64,000 bases of DNA. It comes from Eubacterium multiforme. Lineage in GTDB: Bacteria > Bacillota > Clostridia > Clostridiales > Clostridiaceae. Both the position numbers and the translations under genes were made by a program. The notes under the pieces were generated by a model. That model made no database searches and had not been told where the DNA came from. It saw nothing but the letters and a program-made list of their open reading frames with translations. Position 1 is the first letter of the stretch; every line of letters starts with the position of its first letter. The stretch lies in NCBI RefSeq assembly GCF_030813415.1, contig NZ_JAUSUF010000006.1:62001-126000 (forward strand), written 5' to 3'. This document shows, piece after piece, positions 51,755-61,952 of this stretch.

Positions 51755-51828
51755 ATATATTTTTTAAATACTTAAATAAGTAATTTAATTTATTATATAA
51801 AGTGTAATTTTAAAAACTAATTATAAAT

Positions 51829-51888
51829 AAAAGGCAAAATAATAAAACTAATTATACTTACCTATCAGTTTATTATTTTGCCCCTTTA
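51829..51888. terminator. long-stem bidirectional terminator
   Basis: GGCAAAATAATAAA pairs with TTTATTATTTTGCC, flanked by A and T runs. The stem sequence is nearly the same as at 45205-45292. It ends the ger operon and the convergent dehydrogenase gene. Confidence 0.8.
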
Positions 51889-51921
51889 TTAAAATTTAAA
51901 ATATTACACTTTAATAAATTT

Positions 51922-52878
51922 TTATTCTATTCTATTTCTTCTTTCTCCTCTATTAAAAGCTCTTATATTTTCTAATAAATCAGTAAATAATCTATTTCTA
52001 GCCTCAACACTAGCCCACGCTATATGTGGAGTTAAAATTAATCTATCTTTATTTTTTACTGATAAAAGAGGATTATCTTCTTTTATTGGTTCTACGGAAA
52101 ATACATCAAGGGCTGCACCTGAAATCTTTTCTTCATCTATTGCTCTAGCTAAATCTTTATCTACAACAATTGGTCCTCTTCCCATATTTATTACAACTGC
52201 TTCCTTTTTCATCTTGCATAAATTTTCGTAATTTATTAAATTTTTAGTATTATCATTTAAAGGAGCATGAATTGAAATTATATCTGATTCTCTTAAAAGC
52301 TCCTCTAAATCAACTCTTTTATAATCACCATTGTTATTTTTTCCTGAAGTTGAATAATAAACTACATTAACTCCAAAAGCTTCACAAACCTTAGCTACTC
52401 CTCTACCTATAGCTCCAAGACCTACTATCCCCCAAGTTTTACCCATTAAATCATGGAAAGGTTTATCTAAATTTGTAAAAATATCTGCCTTTGAATATTC
52501 CCCTGATTTAACATAGTTATCATAATAACTTATTTTATCGTATAAATTTAATACTGTAGCAAAGGTATGTTGTACAACTGTATTAGTTGAGTATCCAGCA
52601 ACATTAGTAACTGCTATACCTCTTTCTTTTGCATATTCAATATCAATATTATTAAAGCCTGTAGCCATTTCGCATATAAGTTCTAAATTTTTTGCATTTT
52701 TTAAGTTGTCCTCATTTAATATAACTTTATTAGTAAGAATTATGTTAGCATCCTTTATTCTTTCTATAACCTCATCTTTACTAGTAATGTCATATAATTT
52801 TAACTCTCCAAACTCTTTTAATAAATTATAATCAACATCACCTAAAGTTTTTCCATCTAAAACTACAATTTTCTTCAT
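51922..52878 (-). CDS. D-2-hydroxyacid dehydrogenase
   Basis: A 318-residue NAD-dependent reductase. Rossmann motif GIVGLGAIGRGVAKVCEAFG near 148-167, catalytic Arg in INMGRGPIVV, Glu in the VEPIKEDNPL region and His in LTPHIAWAS near 285-293. Closest in layout to hydroxypyruvate/glycerate-type enzymes. ATG 52876-52878 follows AGAAGGGAAG and replaces a start seven codons earlier. Exact substrate unknown. Confidence 0.92.
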   Translation of the reverse strand: MKKIVVLDGKTLGDVDYNLLKEFGELKLYDITSKDEVIERIKDANIILTNKVILNEDNLKNAKNLELICEMATGFNNIDIEYAKERGIAVTNVAGYSTNTVVQHTFATVLNLYDKISYYDNYVKSGEYSKADIFTNLDKPFHDLMGKTWGIVGLGAIGRGVAKVCEAFGVNVVYYSTSGKNNNGDYKRVDLEELLRESDIISIHAPLNDNTKNLINYENLCKMKKEAVVINMGRGPIVVDKDLARAIDEEKISGAALDVFSVEPIKEDNPLLSVKNKDRLILTPHIAWASVEARNRLFTDLLENIRAFNRGERRNRIE

Positions 52879-53068
52879 ATAAATCTTCCCTTCTATCATA
52901 TATATCTTATTTTTATTATAAAATTTTTTCTACTTTATTTCTATTATAATAAATATTTTTTCTTCATTTATGATTAAAGAATATTTTTCTATTTATAAGC
53001 GTATAATTTAATAACAATACCTCTCTAAAGGTTAGAATTTTTTCTAACAATCTAATGATTTATCATTA

Positions 53069-53112
53069 AAGCCCAGTACAATAAGCTACATTTTGTACTG
53101 GGCTTTTACAAA
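53069..53112. terminator. bidirectional terminator
   Basis: AAAGCCCAGTACAA pairs with TTGTACTGGGCTTT, with T run on the plus side. The surrounding 52900-53162 gap shows an inverted CTAAAG/TTCTAAC-type AT-rich region and no gene. It ends the TraX-like gene's neighbour region. Confidence 0.8.
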
Positions 53113-53162
53113 TTAGACTATGTTTTAGGTAAATGTTTATTTTAAAACATAGACATAAATTT

Positions 53163-54026
53163 TTATTTTATAAAATTAGCTAATAAAAAAAGTAACCATA
53201 TATGTACTGGATAAAATATGTAAAATAACCATCTTAAATCTCTTCCCTTTTTACCATTGTATATCATGATAAAAGGTATTGAAAATACCATCATCCATTG
53301 AGGATAAGCTAATAAAGCTTCAATATTAAATCCTGAAAGGAATAATGCTGAAAAAACAACAATTGCAAGATACATATCACGTCTATTATTAAAACATTTA
53401 TAAAATATAAATATAAGTGCTGGTCCTATTATTAAAGACTCTGTAAAAATCCCTAAAGAAACAGCCACTAAAACCTTAACAAAGGCTACTTTAAAGTCTT
53501 TAGTTCTAAATTGAACCATTCCATTTAACATAATAAATGCTGCAACCATTGAAAGGAATATATTATTTGGTATTATATATACTTTTGAATCAAATCCATA
53601 ATTTAAAAGTAATTTACCTATTATCATTAAAAATGTAAATATAAGTGCTTTCTTATCTGATATAATTTTTTCTTTAATGGTAATCACTATAAGTGCTACT
53701 GATAATATTATAGTCCCTATTACAATTAAATAAGCTAAAGGACTAAAATCTCCATAAGATAAAACCTCTCCCTTTATGCCTTTTAACATTCCAATAGAAA
53801 TAATAATATTCCCTAAAAACATACCTTCTGCTGCCACTAATAATCTTTTCAAATAATTATTTTTTGAAGATGTTTTAAAATACCCTTCAACTAAAAGATA
53901 AAAGAATATGGGCATAACTACTCTACCAACATAATTAAACCAAAATGGTGCTCCAGTAAAAAAAACTGCTATGTTATTAAGTAGCATAAAAATAATCATT
54001 AATATTTTAAGCTTAAATCTGTCCAT
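53163..54026 (-). CDS. TraX-family membrane protein
   Basis: A 287-residue protein with eight or so membrane helices. The start LKILMIIFMLLNNIAVFFTG followed by FNYVGRVVMPIFFYLLVEGY near 29-48 is the typical TraX pattern; TraX of F plasmids N-acetylates pilin, and chromosomal members are thought to be acyltransferases. The C-terminus ends with FYIFYPVHIWLLFLL, a conserved closing block. Substrate unknown. Monocistronic. Confidence 0.85.
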   Translation of the reverse strand: MDRFKLKILMIIFMLLNNIAVFFTGAPFWFNYVGRVVMPIFFYLLVEGYFKTSSKNNYLKRLLVAAEGMFLGNIIISIGMLKGIKGEVLSYGDFSPLAYLIVIGTIILSVALIVITIKEKIISDKKALIFTFLMIIGKLLLNYGFDSKVYIIPNNIFLSMVAAFIMLNGMVQFRTKDFKVAFVKVLVAVSLGIFTESLIIGPALIFIFYKCFNNRRDMYLAIVVFSALFLSGFNIEALLAYPQWMMVFSIPFIMIYNGKKGRDLRWLFYIFYPVHIWLLFLLANFIK

Positions 54027-54137
54027 TATTTTCTCCTTATTATTTATTTCACATTTATAAATTATACCTCTTTAACCTTTACATTAAAAGCCTTTTGTAA
54101 TACTATATCTAGTAGACAATTATAAAGAGGTGAAAAT

Positions 54138-54995
54138 ATGCATATTTTATCATACAAAGTAAAATATAATGAAGTAGAGAATATAATTACTAAATTGCAA
54201 ATAGAAGATATTTTTAATGTATTTTATGAAAATCCATTAGAAATTACAACTGATGAATTTGGTTATGGCTATATTGAAAGGGAAGATGAACCAATAATAT
54301 TAAAGGTAGCCTATGATGAAGATATAATAAATTTTGATGCTTTTAAAGAAAAAGTTTCAAATATTATTGGTAAAAAAGAAGATTCCGTAGAAGAAATTAA
54401 TTATGAATATGAAGAATTTTCAATGCCAGCAATACATATTAATGATGAATGGGTTCTAGCTTCACCTGATGAAGAAGTTAGTGATAAGAAAAAGATAAAT
54501 TTTATATCCCAAGGTGCCTTTGGAACAGGTCTTCACGAAACAACTAAAGATTTATTATCTATAATACTTTCAAAAGATTTTTCAAATAAAAGAGTTTTAG
54601 ATATTGGAACTGGTTCAGGAATCCTATCTTTAGCTACTGCTATAAAAGGAGCTTTAGAAGTTGTTGCTTTAGATATTAGAGATGTAGAAGATGAAGTGTT
54701 ACTTAATGCTTCTTTAAATGGAATTGAAACAATTAAAGTTTTAGTTGGAGATGCCCTATCTTCTGAGGTTGAAGTTAATGGAAAGTTTGATTGGGTATAT
54801 ATAAATATAGGTGGAGAAGAAACAGAAATGTTTATGCCATTTATAAAAGAACATATTAAAAAAGATGGATATCTTTTAGTTTCTGGTTTAGTTCAGTGGA
54901 GCTTTGACTCTGTAAAAGATATGATAGAATCTAATGGCTTTACTATGCTTGAAAAGTTTAAATCAGCTGAATGGTGTACTGCAATATTTAAATAA
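54138..54995 (+). CDS. PrmA-like (ribosomal protein L11) methyltransferase
   Basis: A 285-residue SAM-dependent methyltransferase. The segment ISQGAFGTGLHETTKDLLSI near 128-147 corresponds to the PrmA signature (AFGTG.H.TT), and VLDIGTGSGILSLA near 155-168 binds SAM. The N-terminal 100 residues are the substrate-recognition part but diverged, so it may be a paralogue acting on another protein rather than PrmA itself. Ends in a long AT terminator. Confidence 0.8.
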   Translation: MHILSYKVKYNEVENIITKLQIEDIFNVFYENPLEITTDEFGYGYIEREDEPIILKVAYDEDIINFDAFKEKVSNIIGKKEDSVEEINYEYEEFSMPAIHINDEWVLASPDEEVSDKKKINFISQGAFGTGLHETTKDLLSIILSKDFSNKRVLDIGTGSGILSLATAIKGALEVVALDIRDVEDEVLLNASLNGIETIKVLVGDALSSEVEVNGKFDWVYINIGGEETEMFMPFIKEHIKKDGYLLVSGLVQWSFDSVKDMIESNGFTMLEKFKSAEWCTAIFK

Positions 54996-55006
54996 AATAT
55001 TATAAA

Positions 55007-55060
55007 ATAAGGTAATGTATTTATTTTAAATCTTTATAAATGCATTGCCTTATTAAATTT
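55007..55060 (+). terminator. Rho-independent terminator
   Basis: AATAAGGTAATGTATTTAT pairs with ATAAATGCATTGCCTTATT (one mismatch) around a 12-base loop. The following gap to 55269 holds only the AT-rich upstream region of the next gene. Confidence 0.75.
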
Positions 55061-55269
55061 CTACATATATCTTTTTATTCTATAAATTATAATTTTCACA
55101 TAAGTAAAATTATATCAAAATTTCTTTTAATATGTTAATAAACAGTTATGTATGTATCATTTGCATTAATATACTAATAAAAAACCCCCTTTTTTCTTTT
55201 CTCTTTTCTAACTGTTGTGCTATACTAGTAGAAAATATCAATGTTTTTCTCTAACAAGGAGGTCTTTAT

Positions 55270-56460
55270 ATGAAAAAAATCTTGATATGTTTTTTTGTTT
55301 TATTAGGATTATTCCTAAATATTAGTTTTCCAGCTTTTGCTGATACTAAAGATAATATTCAAAAAAGCAAAGTGCAATTTAATCAAATAAGCGACAAAAT
55401 CCAGGATTTAGATAATAAAATATCCAGTTTAGATTCACAAATTAACTCACTTAATTCTAGTATTCAAAGCAACAAAGATAAAATGAATTCAATAGAAAAG
55501 GAAATCGACACTACAAAATTAAAAATAGAATCTACTGAAAAGCAGGTAAATGAGGGACAAGCTGTCTTAGCTAACAGACTAAGATCTGCATATAAAAGTG
55601 GAACCTACTCTTTATCATCTTATATTGCTTTTATATTTGAAGCTAAGGGATTAGGTGAATTTATTGGAAGAATTGAAGCTGTAGGTAAAATTGTAAATGC
55701 TGATAATGATATGATTAAAGAACTTAAAAGTAATGCAAACTCATTACAAAATGACATAAAGGATTTAAATGCTAAAAAAGAAGATATCGTTAAGCTAAAT
55801 GATGAAAATAATAAAAACTTAAAAACTATTGTATCAAAACAAGATGATTTAAAATCATCAAAAGCTAAATTCGATTCTGAAAAAGCACAAATTGAATCTG
55901 TTATTATAGAAAATGAGAAAAAGCTTATAGCTTATCCTATTAAAATAATTGATTCATCCTCATCATCAATTAGTAGTTTACAAGAAGCAGTTTCAACATT
56001 AAAACAATTATTACCTCAAATTTCAAACTCATCAGTTAAAGACATAGCTAATTCTTATATTTCAAAAGGTAATAATTCAATAAGCAAAAAACAATCTGAA
56101 GAAAAAAATAGTTCTAACACAAATAATAATTCTAATTCAAATAATAACCAAGGTAATGTTTCCGGTAAAAAGACTTTCACCATGGAAGCAACAGCCTATG
56201 CAGGACATACTATTACTGCAATGGGTACAAAACCTGTTAGAGACCCTAATGGTCTTAGCACAGTTGCTGTAGATAGAAACGTAATTCCTTTAGGTAGTAA
56301 AGTTTATGTATCAGGTTATGGATATGCTATAGCTTCTGATACTGGTGGAGATATAGTTGGTAATAGAATAGATTTATTTATGAATTCAGAACAAGAGTGT
56401 CTATCATTTGGTAGAAGAAATGTAACAGTAAAAATTATAGCTTATCCTGATGAATGGTAA
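55270..56460 (+). CDS. exported coiled-coil protein with C-terminal 3D domain
   Basis: A 396-residue secreted protein. Signal peptide 1-25 (cleavage after SFPAFA), a long coiled coil at about 30-220 (PcsB/CwlO-like N-terminal module that FtsEX usually controls), a Ser/Asn linker at about 265-300, and a 3D domain with its three Asp residues: AVDRNVIPLGSKVYV, AIASDTGGDIVG and NRIDLF. The 3D domain acts on peptidoglycan as a lytic transglycosylase or stabiliser. AGGAGG start; a clear terminator follows. Confidence 0.9.
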   Translation: MKKILICFFVLLGLFLNISFPAFADTKDNIQKSKVQFNQISDKIQDLDNKISSLDSQINSLNSSIQSNKDKMNSIEKEIDTTKLKIESTEKQVNEGQAVLANRLRSAYKSGTYSLSSYIAFIFEAKGLGEFIGRIEAVGKIVNADNDMIKELKSNANSLQNDIKDLNAKKEDIVKLNDENNKNLKTIVSKQDDLKSSKAKFDSEKAQIESVIIENEKKLIAYPIKIIDSSSSSISSLQEAVSTLKQLLPQISNSSVKDIANSYISKGNNSISKKQSEEKNSSNTNNNSNSNNNQGNVSGKKTFTMEATAYAGHTITAMGTKPVRDPNGLSTVAVDRNVIPLGSKVYVSGYGYAIASDTGGDIVGNRIDLFMNSEQECLSFGRRNVTVKIIAYPDEW

Positions 56461-56461
56461 T

Positions 56462-56501
56462 AAAAAAGAGTAACTTAAAAATTTTTAAGTTGCTCTTTTT
56501 C
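56462..56501 (+). terminator. Rho-independent terminator
   Basis: AAAAAGAGTAACTTAAAAA pairs with TTTTTAAGTTGCTCTTTTT (one wobble). It ends the 3D-domain gene. Confidence 0.85.
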
Positions 56502-56603
56502 TAATTTATTTAAAAGATTATATGAAGCTTATTTAAAAATATTATCTAACAAGTAATTATTTTAATAACTAACTATTTTATTTTGTACTTAATCTACTAT
56601 AAA

Positions 56604-57188
56604 CTAATTATAGTTTTTATTCTCTTTAATAAAACTAATAAAATATTCTAAAAACCTTAAATCAGATGTTAATTCTGGATGAAAAGATGTAACTAACATG
56701 TTTTTCTCTTTTGCTGCAACAATTTTATCATTTACTTTACATAAAACCTCTACATCTTTTCCTATATCCGTAATATAAGGTGCTCTTATGAATACTAGTT
56801 CCATTTTAGTGTTTCCTATACATTCTATTTTTTCTAATGCTTTAAAACTATCTATTTGAGTTCCAAAGGCATTTCTCTTAACTGTAATATCCATAAGCTT
56901 TAAATAATTTTTCTCATTATTTTCTATATTTTTTGCTAAAATAATCATTCCAGCACAAGTTCCCCATACAGGCAATCCATTTTTTATTCTTTCCCCTAAT
57001 GGATTCATTAAACCTGTAATATTTAATAATTTTCCAATAGTTGTACTCTCTCCACCTGGTAATATTATTCCATCAATGTTATCTAAATCCTTTTCAGTTT
57101 TAACTAAAATCCCACAATGTCCAAGCTTTTCTATGCAATTTATATGCTCACAAACTCCCCCTTGAAAAGCTAAAACTCCTATTTTCAT
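56604..57188 (-). CDS. pdxT: pyridoxal 5'-phosphate synthase glutaminase subunit
   Basis: A 194-residue class I glutaminase. Start MKIGVLAFQGGVCEH, the ILPGGESTTIGKLL motif near 45-58, nucleophile Cys in VWGTCAGMIIL near 76-86 and the catalytic His/Glu pair in SFHPELTSD. It hands ammonia to PdxS. The ATG lies one base after the pdxS stop and uses GAGGCTGG within the pdxS end, so the start seven codons upstream is rejected. Confidence 0.96.
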   Translation of the reverse strand: MKIGVLAFQGGVCEHINCIEKLGHCGILVKTEKDLDNIDGIILPGGESTTIGKLLNITGLMNPLGERIKNGLPVWGTCAGMIILAKNIENNEKNYLKLMDITVKRNAFGTQIDSFKALEKIECIGNTKMELVFIRAPYITDIGKDVEVLCKVNDKIVAAKEKNMLVTSFHPELTSDLRFLEYFISFIKENKNYN

Positions 57189-57189
57189 T

Positions 57190-58059
<870 letters not shown>

Positions 58060-58246
58060 ATTAACATTCCTCCTAAAATTATATTCTTCTTGCTTTATAT
58101 GGTAATGCTATAAATTTTCTTTTGCAAATGTATGGGTACAATATAAAAATGCTTTTTTGTAGTTTTTTACATTTAATAATTTTTCATTTTTTTTAATAAA
58201 AATTTGTGATATAATAATAAAAATTTAATTGAGAGTGTGGAATTAT

Positions 58247-58642
58247 ATGAAAATACTTTATTTATTAAACAATTTACTTATTTTATTTGCTATAAGCATA
58301 TCTGCTTATATTTACACAACATACTATGGATTTTTAGGTTTTGGAAATGTTGAATTTGAAAAATTCTTAATAATTCCTATTTTTACAGTTCCAATATTTA
58401 TTATTACATTTATTATTAATTTAATAATAAAAATAAAGAAAAACTTATCTAAAAACGAACTTTTTTTCCCAATATATTCACTTTTAGCAATGTTTTTACC
58501 CTTATTTTTAGGTGATTGTATAAGTTATTTCTTAAAATTAAAGATTTTACCTCTATTTATGTTTATCGGAAATATACTTGGATTACTACTTCTATTAATT
58601 TTCTTTTATAATACCTTTATTAAAATAAAAAATTATTTATAA
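58247..58642 (+). CDS. small membrane protein
   Basis: A 131-residue hydrophobic protein with four membrane helices (about 5-25, 43-64, 77-97 and 105-127), not recognised. ATG 58247-58249 is preferred; its binding site is weak, and a TTG six codons earlier is the alternative. A -10-like TGATATAATAA lies at 58207-58217. Ends in a terminator. Confidence 0.7.
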   Translation: MKILYLLNNLLILFAISISAYIYTTYYGFLGFGNVEFEKFLIIPIFTVPIFIITFIINLIIKIKKNLSKNELFFPIYSLLAMFLPLFLGDCISYFLKLKILPLFMFIGNILGLLLLLIFFYNTFIKIKNYL

Positions 58643-58698
58643 TTAATTGAATAAATATTTAAATATATAATTTAATAGTTATTTTTTAATTACATTAA

Positions 58699-58730
58699 AA
58701 TAAGGTAGCCAAATTTATGGCTACCTTATA
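58699..58730. terminator. bidirectional terminator
   Basis: AAGGTAGCCA pairs with TGGCTACCTT around AATTTA, flanked by A/T runs, between the plus-strand membrane protein gene and the minus-strand one. Confidence 0.85.
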
Positions 58731-58758
58731 TCCTTTATTATGTATGTAAAAGCTATTC

Positions 58759-58971
58759 TTAATTTTTATTTTTCTCTTCATTGTTGTCTTTATTTTTATA
58801 TTTATTTAAGTACACAGAACCAAAACATAAAAAAGCTGAACCTAGACATAAATAAACTACACCCATATATTGGTTTTTATCAAAAAATCTAAGTATAGCC
58901 ACAATATAAAATATAACTGAACTAAAGAAATATAAAATTGATATTATTTTTATCCCCTTTTCTTTTTTCAT
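58759..58971 (-). CDS. small two-helix membrane protein
   Basis: A 70-residue protein MKKEKGIKIISILYFFSSVI with two membrane helices (about 7-27 and 33-52) and a charged tail (KYKNKDNNEEKNKN). ATG 58969-58971 has a perfect AGGAGG seven bases upstream; an in-frame start 34 codons earlier lacks one. Unknown function. Confidence 0.7.
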   Translation of the reverse strand: MKKEKGIKIISILYFFSSVIFYIVAILRFFDKNQYMGVVYLCLGSAFLCFGSVYLNKYKNKDNNEEKNKN

Positions 58972-59092
58972 TATGCCTCCTATAAATTTTATTTCATTTT
59001 CGTATATTGAAAGTATATATCCATTCAGTTTTAACTCTATGCTAGCAATTTCAAAATATATATAATTTTCCAAAATAAGTTGTCCACTATTT

Positions 59093-59452
59093 TTAATGCC
59101 ACAGCCCCATATTTTTTATTATTTTATTAGAACTATATCTTAAAATAAATAAAAATATTATTAAAATATAATTAATAGTTCTATCATTAAAGTTCTTAAA
59201 AAAATATATAAAAGCAATTAAAATACTAATAATTAAAATTGTTTGTACAACAATTATTATATTTAAATATTTATAATTTAAATCATTTCTTTCTTTTAAA
59301 AAAGATATAGTGTCTTCATTTAAAAATAAATACATACTTAAAGAATTAAATTTCTGCTTAAAAAACGTTAACATTCCAATAAAAAAATAAATTATCAGAA
59401 AAATTACTATTATTAAAAGAAATATATAAAAAATTAGTTTTGTATTTATCAC
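59093..59452 (-). CDS. membrane protein of unknown function
   Basis: A 119-residue very hydrophobic protein with membrane helices at about 6-31, 64-85 and 92-108. No motif is recognised. It ends 21 bases before the next frame upstream of the two-helix protein, so the two could be cotranscribed. GAGGTGAATATATA precedes the start. Confidence 0.6.
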   Translation of the reverse strand: MINTKLIFYIFLLIIVIFLIIYFFIGMLTFFKQKFNSLSMYLFLNEDTISFLKERNDLNYKYLNIIIVVQTILIISILIAFIYFFKNFNDRTINYILIIFLFILRYSSNKIIKNMGLWH

Positions 59453-59585
59453 TATATATTCACCTCATTTTAATAAGTAATATTACTTATTAATTCATTT
59501 ATCCTTATATTTTAATCATTATATTATATTTTTTGTATAAATTCTACCATTTTTCTGTTACTTCTTATTTTTCATTAAATAAAAA

Positions 59586-59637
59586 TAAGGGATAAATAAG
59601 GGGAACTATCTTAGTCTACCTCATTTATCCCTAGTAT
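59586..59637 (-). terminator. terminator after rnpB
   Basis: On the minus strand AGGGATAAAT pairs with ATTTATCCCT, followed by TATTTTTATTT. It lies just past the 3' end of the RNase P RNA. The adjoining 59453-59585 gap shows only AT-rich DNA. Confidence 0.75.
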
Positions 59638-59638
59638 T

Positions 59639-59996
<358 letters not shown>

Positions 59997-59997
59997 A

Positions 59998-60026
59998 ATA
60001 TCATATAATTTTTAATTTTACAAATA
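59998..60026 (-). promoter_or_regulatory. rnpB promoter
   Basis: On the minus strand TTGTAA, 17 bases, TATTAT ends just before AAGTCTTGCGAG, the RNA 5' region. Confidence 0.6.
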
Positions 60027-60039
60027 TAAAATTTTCCAT

Positions 60040-60285
60040 TTAGCAAACAAGTACAAATATTATAAGTAATAAAGCCATTATAATTATTCCACTAAAGCCT
60101 ACCCCTAAAAATAATAATGTTAAAAGCATTACTAACCCAACACAACATTTTGCTGGAGTAAAACTTCTAAGAAAGTTAGCTCTTCTTATAAAACCCCAAG
60201 GGGAAGTACCTCTTCCCCTAAAATTTTTAAACCCACTAAAAAAGTTATTTCCACCCACTCCTCTTTTTCCCATAACACCATCCAT
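60040..60285 (-). CDS. small membrane protein next to rnpB
   Basis: An 81-residue protein: Gly/Arg-rich first half (RGVGGNNFFSGFKNFRGRG), then two hydrophobic helices at about 45-62 and 64-80 (LLTLLFLGVGFSGIIIMALL). The ATG at 60283-60285 has no binding site; GGATGG four bases before Met 5 favours that internal start. Not recognised. Confidence 0.55.
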   Translation of the reverse strand: MDGVMGKRGVGGNNFFSGFKNFRGRGTSPWGFIRRANFLRSFTPAKCCVGLVMLLTLLFLGVGFSGIIIMALLLIIFVLVC

Positions 60286-60332
60286 TAAATATTATTATTA
60301 TTTAATGTATTCAAAATTTTAAAATTTGTTAA

Positions 60333-61127
60333 TTAAATAAATGTGTATGGATCTTCACTACAAGTTGAAATTATAAATTCAACTTCTTTAAAGTTTTCTT
60401 TAAGAGGTTTTATTGATTCCAAAAACACTAACCATTCTGTTTTAAAATGACCTGGATCAATTATAGTAATTCCTAATTCTTTATAATCTGAAGCAAAATG
60501 ATAGGTTGTATCACCTGTTATTATACAATCTGCTCCTAAATTTACAGCCTTACTTATAAAATCTTGACCACTTCCATTTATTATAGCTAAAGTACTAACC
60601 TTATTTTTTCCTATAACAGTTCTTAAACTCTTAACCTTAAGGTTTTCCTTTATTAAAGAAACTAAATCTTTAACATCTATAGCTTCATTAAGTCTTACTA
60701 TTCTTCCAAGTCCAGCTTCACTAAATCCATTTATTCTTGACTCTTCAATTATTTCATCTGATGTAAAACCTAACATTTTTACAATAGTATCATTTATTCC
60801 ATTTTTTACAGAATCTAAATTTGTATGACTTGAATAAATTGAAATATCATTTTTTATAAGTTCTATTATTTTATCACCTAATAAATCTCCTTTTATAATT
60901 CTATTAGGTTTTCTAAAAATTAAAGGATGATGGGTTATTATCATATCACAATTATTATCTTTAGCTTCGTCTATAACCCTTTTTGTACAATCTAAAGCTA
61001 GTAATACCTTCTTTACAGTACTTTCATAATCCCCCACCATAAGACCTACATTATCAAAATCTTCCTTCAAAACCTCTGGTGCAATATTATTCATAACCTT
61101 TGTAATATCTTTAACTTTTATACTCAT
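60333..61127 (-). CDS. Nif3-like dinuclear metal protein (YqfO family)
   Basis: A 264-residue Nif3/DUF34 protein: DFDNVGLMVGD near 25-35, VLLALDCTKRVIDEA and the metal-binding TTHHPLIF-like segment MIITHHPLIFRKPNR near 60-74, and HFKTEWLVFLE near 228-238. ATG 61125-61127 follows GGAG with nine-base spacing. The biochemical role is unsettled. It is cotranscribed behind trmK, a common pairing in Firmicutes. Confidence 0.92.
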   Translation of the reverse strand: MSIKVKDITKVMNNIAPEVLKEDFDNVGLMVGDYESTVKKVLLALDCTKRVIDEAKDNNCDMIITHHPLIFRKPNRIIKGDLLGDKIIELIKNDISIYSSHTNLDSVKNGINDTIVKMLGFTSDEIIEESRINGFSEAGLGRIVRLNEAIDVKDLVSLIKENLKVKSLRTVIGKNKVSTLAIINGSGQDFISKAVNLGADCIITGDTTYHFASDYKELGITIIDPGHFKTEWLVFLESIKPLKENFKEVEFIISTCSEDPYTFI

Positions 61128-61148
61128 ATTTTTCATCTCCAAATTAAA

Positions 61149-61844
61149 TTATTTGCAGTAATTTTCTAAACTAGTTAATATATTTATCTTTTCTTCTAAT
61201 TCTTTTTTTCTAATTAAAGCACTTTCTGTATCATCTTCTATAAAGCTTAAAATCTTTTCATATTTCTCTTTTTTTGAATTTATATAATCTCCCATTAAAT
61301 TATGCTTTTCTCTTAATAGCTTAGGGCTTATTTCATAGTAAATAGGATCTAATTCTGTTTCTTCTCCATCTTTAACTCTAACTTTAAATAATTCATAATA
61401 TTTATCTTCATCTATACATAAATCTTCTGCAATAACCTCATATCCATTTGTATAAAGATACTCTCTTAAAACTTCTGGATTTTGTGCTGGTTGAAGTATC
61501 ATAAAATTAAAGCTCTTTGCCTTTTCCTTGTCATTTTCTAGTATGTCTCTTATTAAGTTTCCACCCATACCAGCTATGACTAATCCTTCTGCTTCGCCTT
61601 CTTCTATAGTTTCTAAACCTCCACCTAATCTTGTATCAATATTTTCATCAACACCTTCAAATATTGAATTTAATTTTGCCTTATCAAGGGGATCTTTATT
61701 TATATCTGAAGCAATAGCCTTTTTACATATTTCATTTTTAATAACATATATTGGAATGTATCCATGATCTGTACCTACATCAACTAAAGTATCACATTCT
61801 TCAATATAATCTACTATTAAACCTAATCTTTTACTTAATTCCAT
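61149..61844 (-). CDS. trmK: tRNA (adenine-22-N1)-methyltransferase
   Basis: A 231-residue SAM-dependent methyltransferase of the TrmK/YqfN family: LSKRLGLIVDYIEECDTLVDVGTDHGYIP at the start (first motif at about 18-29), AIASDINKDPLDKAK near 39-53, VIAGMGGNLIRDIL near 91-104 and MILQPAQNPEVLREYL near 115-130. It modifies A22 of tRNA. Followed five bases later by the Nif3-like gene. Confidence 0.93.
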   Translation of the reverse strand: MELSKRLGLIVDYIEECDTLVDVGTDHGYIPIYVIKNEICKKAIASDINKDPLDKAKLNSIFEGVDENIDTRLGGGLETIEEGEAEGLVIAGMGGNLIRDILENDKEKAKSFNFMILQPAQNPEVLREYLYTNGYEVIAEDLCIDEDKYYELFKVRVKDGEETELDPIYYEISPKLLREKHNLMGDYINSKKEKYEKILSFIEDDTESALIRKKELEEKINILTSLENYCK

Positions 61845-61915
61845 AACGTCTCTCCTATTTCTTAACTATGATTTTATTATATTTTTAAATATTTATTATA
61901 TCATTATAATATTCA

Positions 61916-61951
61916 AAATAAAATAGCACCTCTTTAGGGTGCTATTTTAAG
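61916..61951 (-). terminator. terminator after rpoD
   Basis: AAAATAGCACC pairs with GGTGCTATTTT around CTTTAG-like loop bases; directly follows the rpoD stop on the minus strand. Confidence 0.85.
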
Positions 61952-61952
61952 A

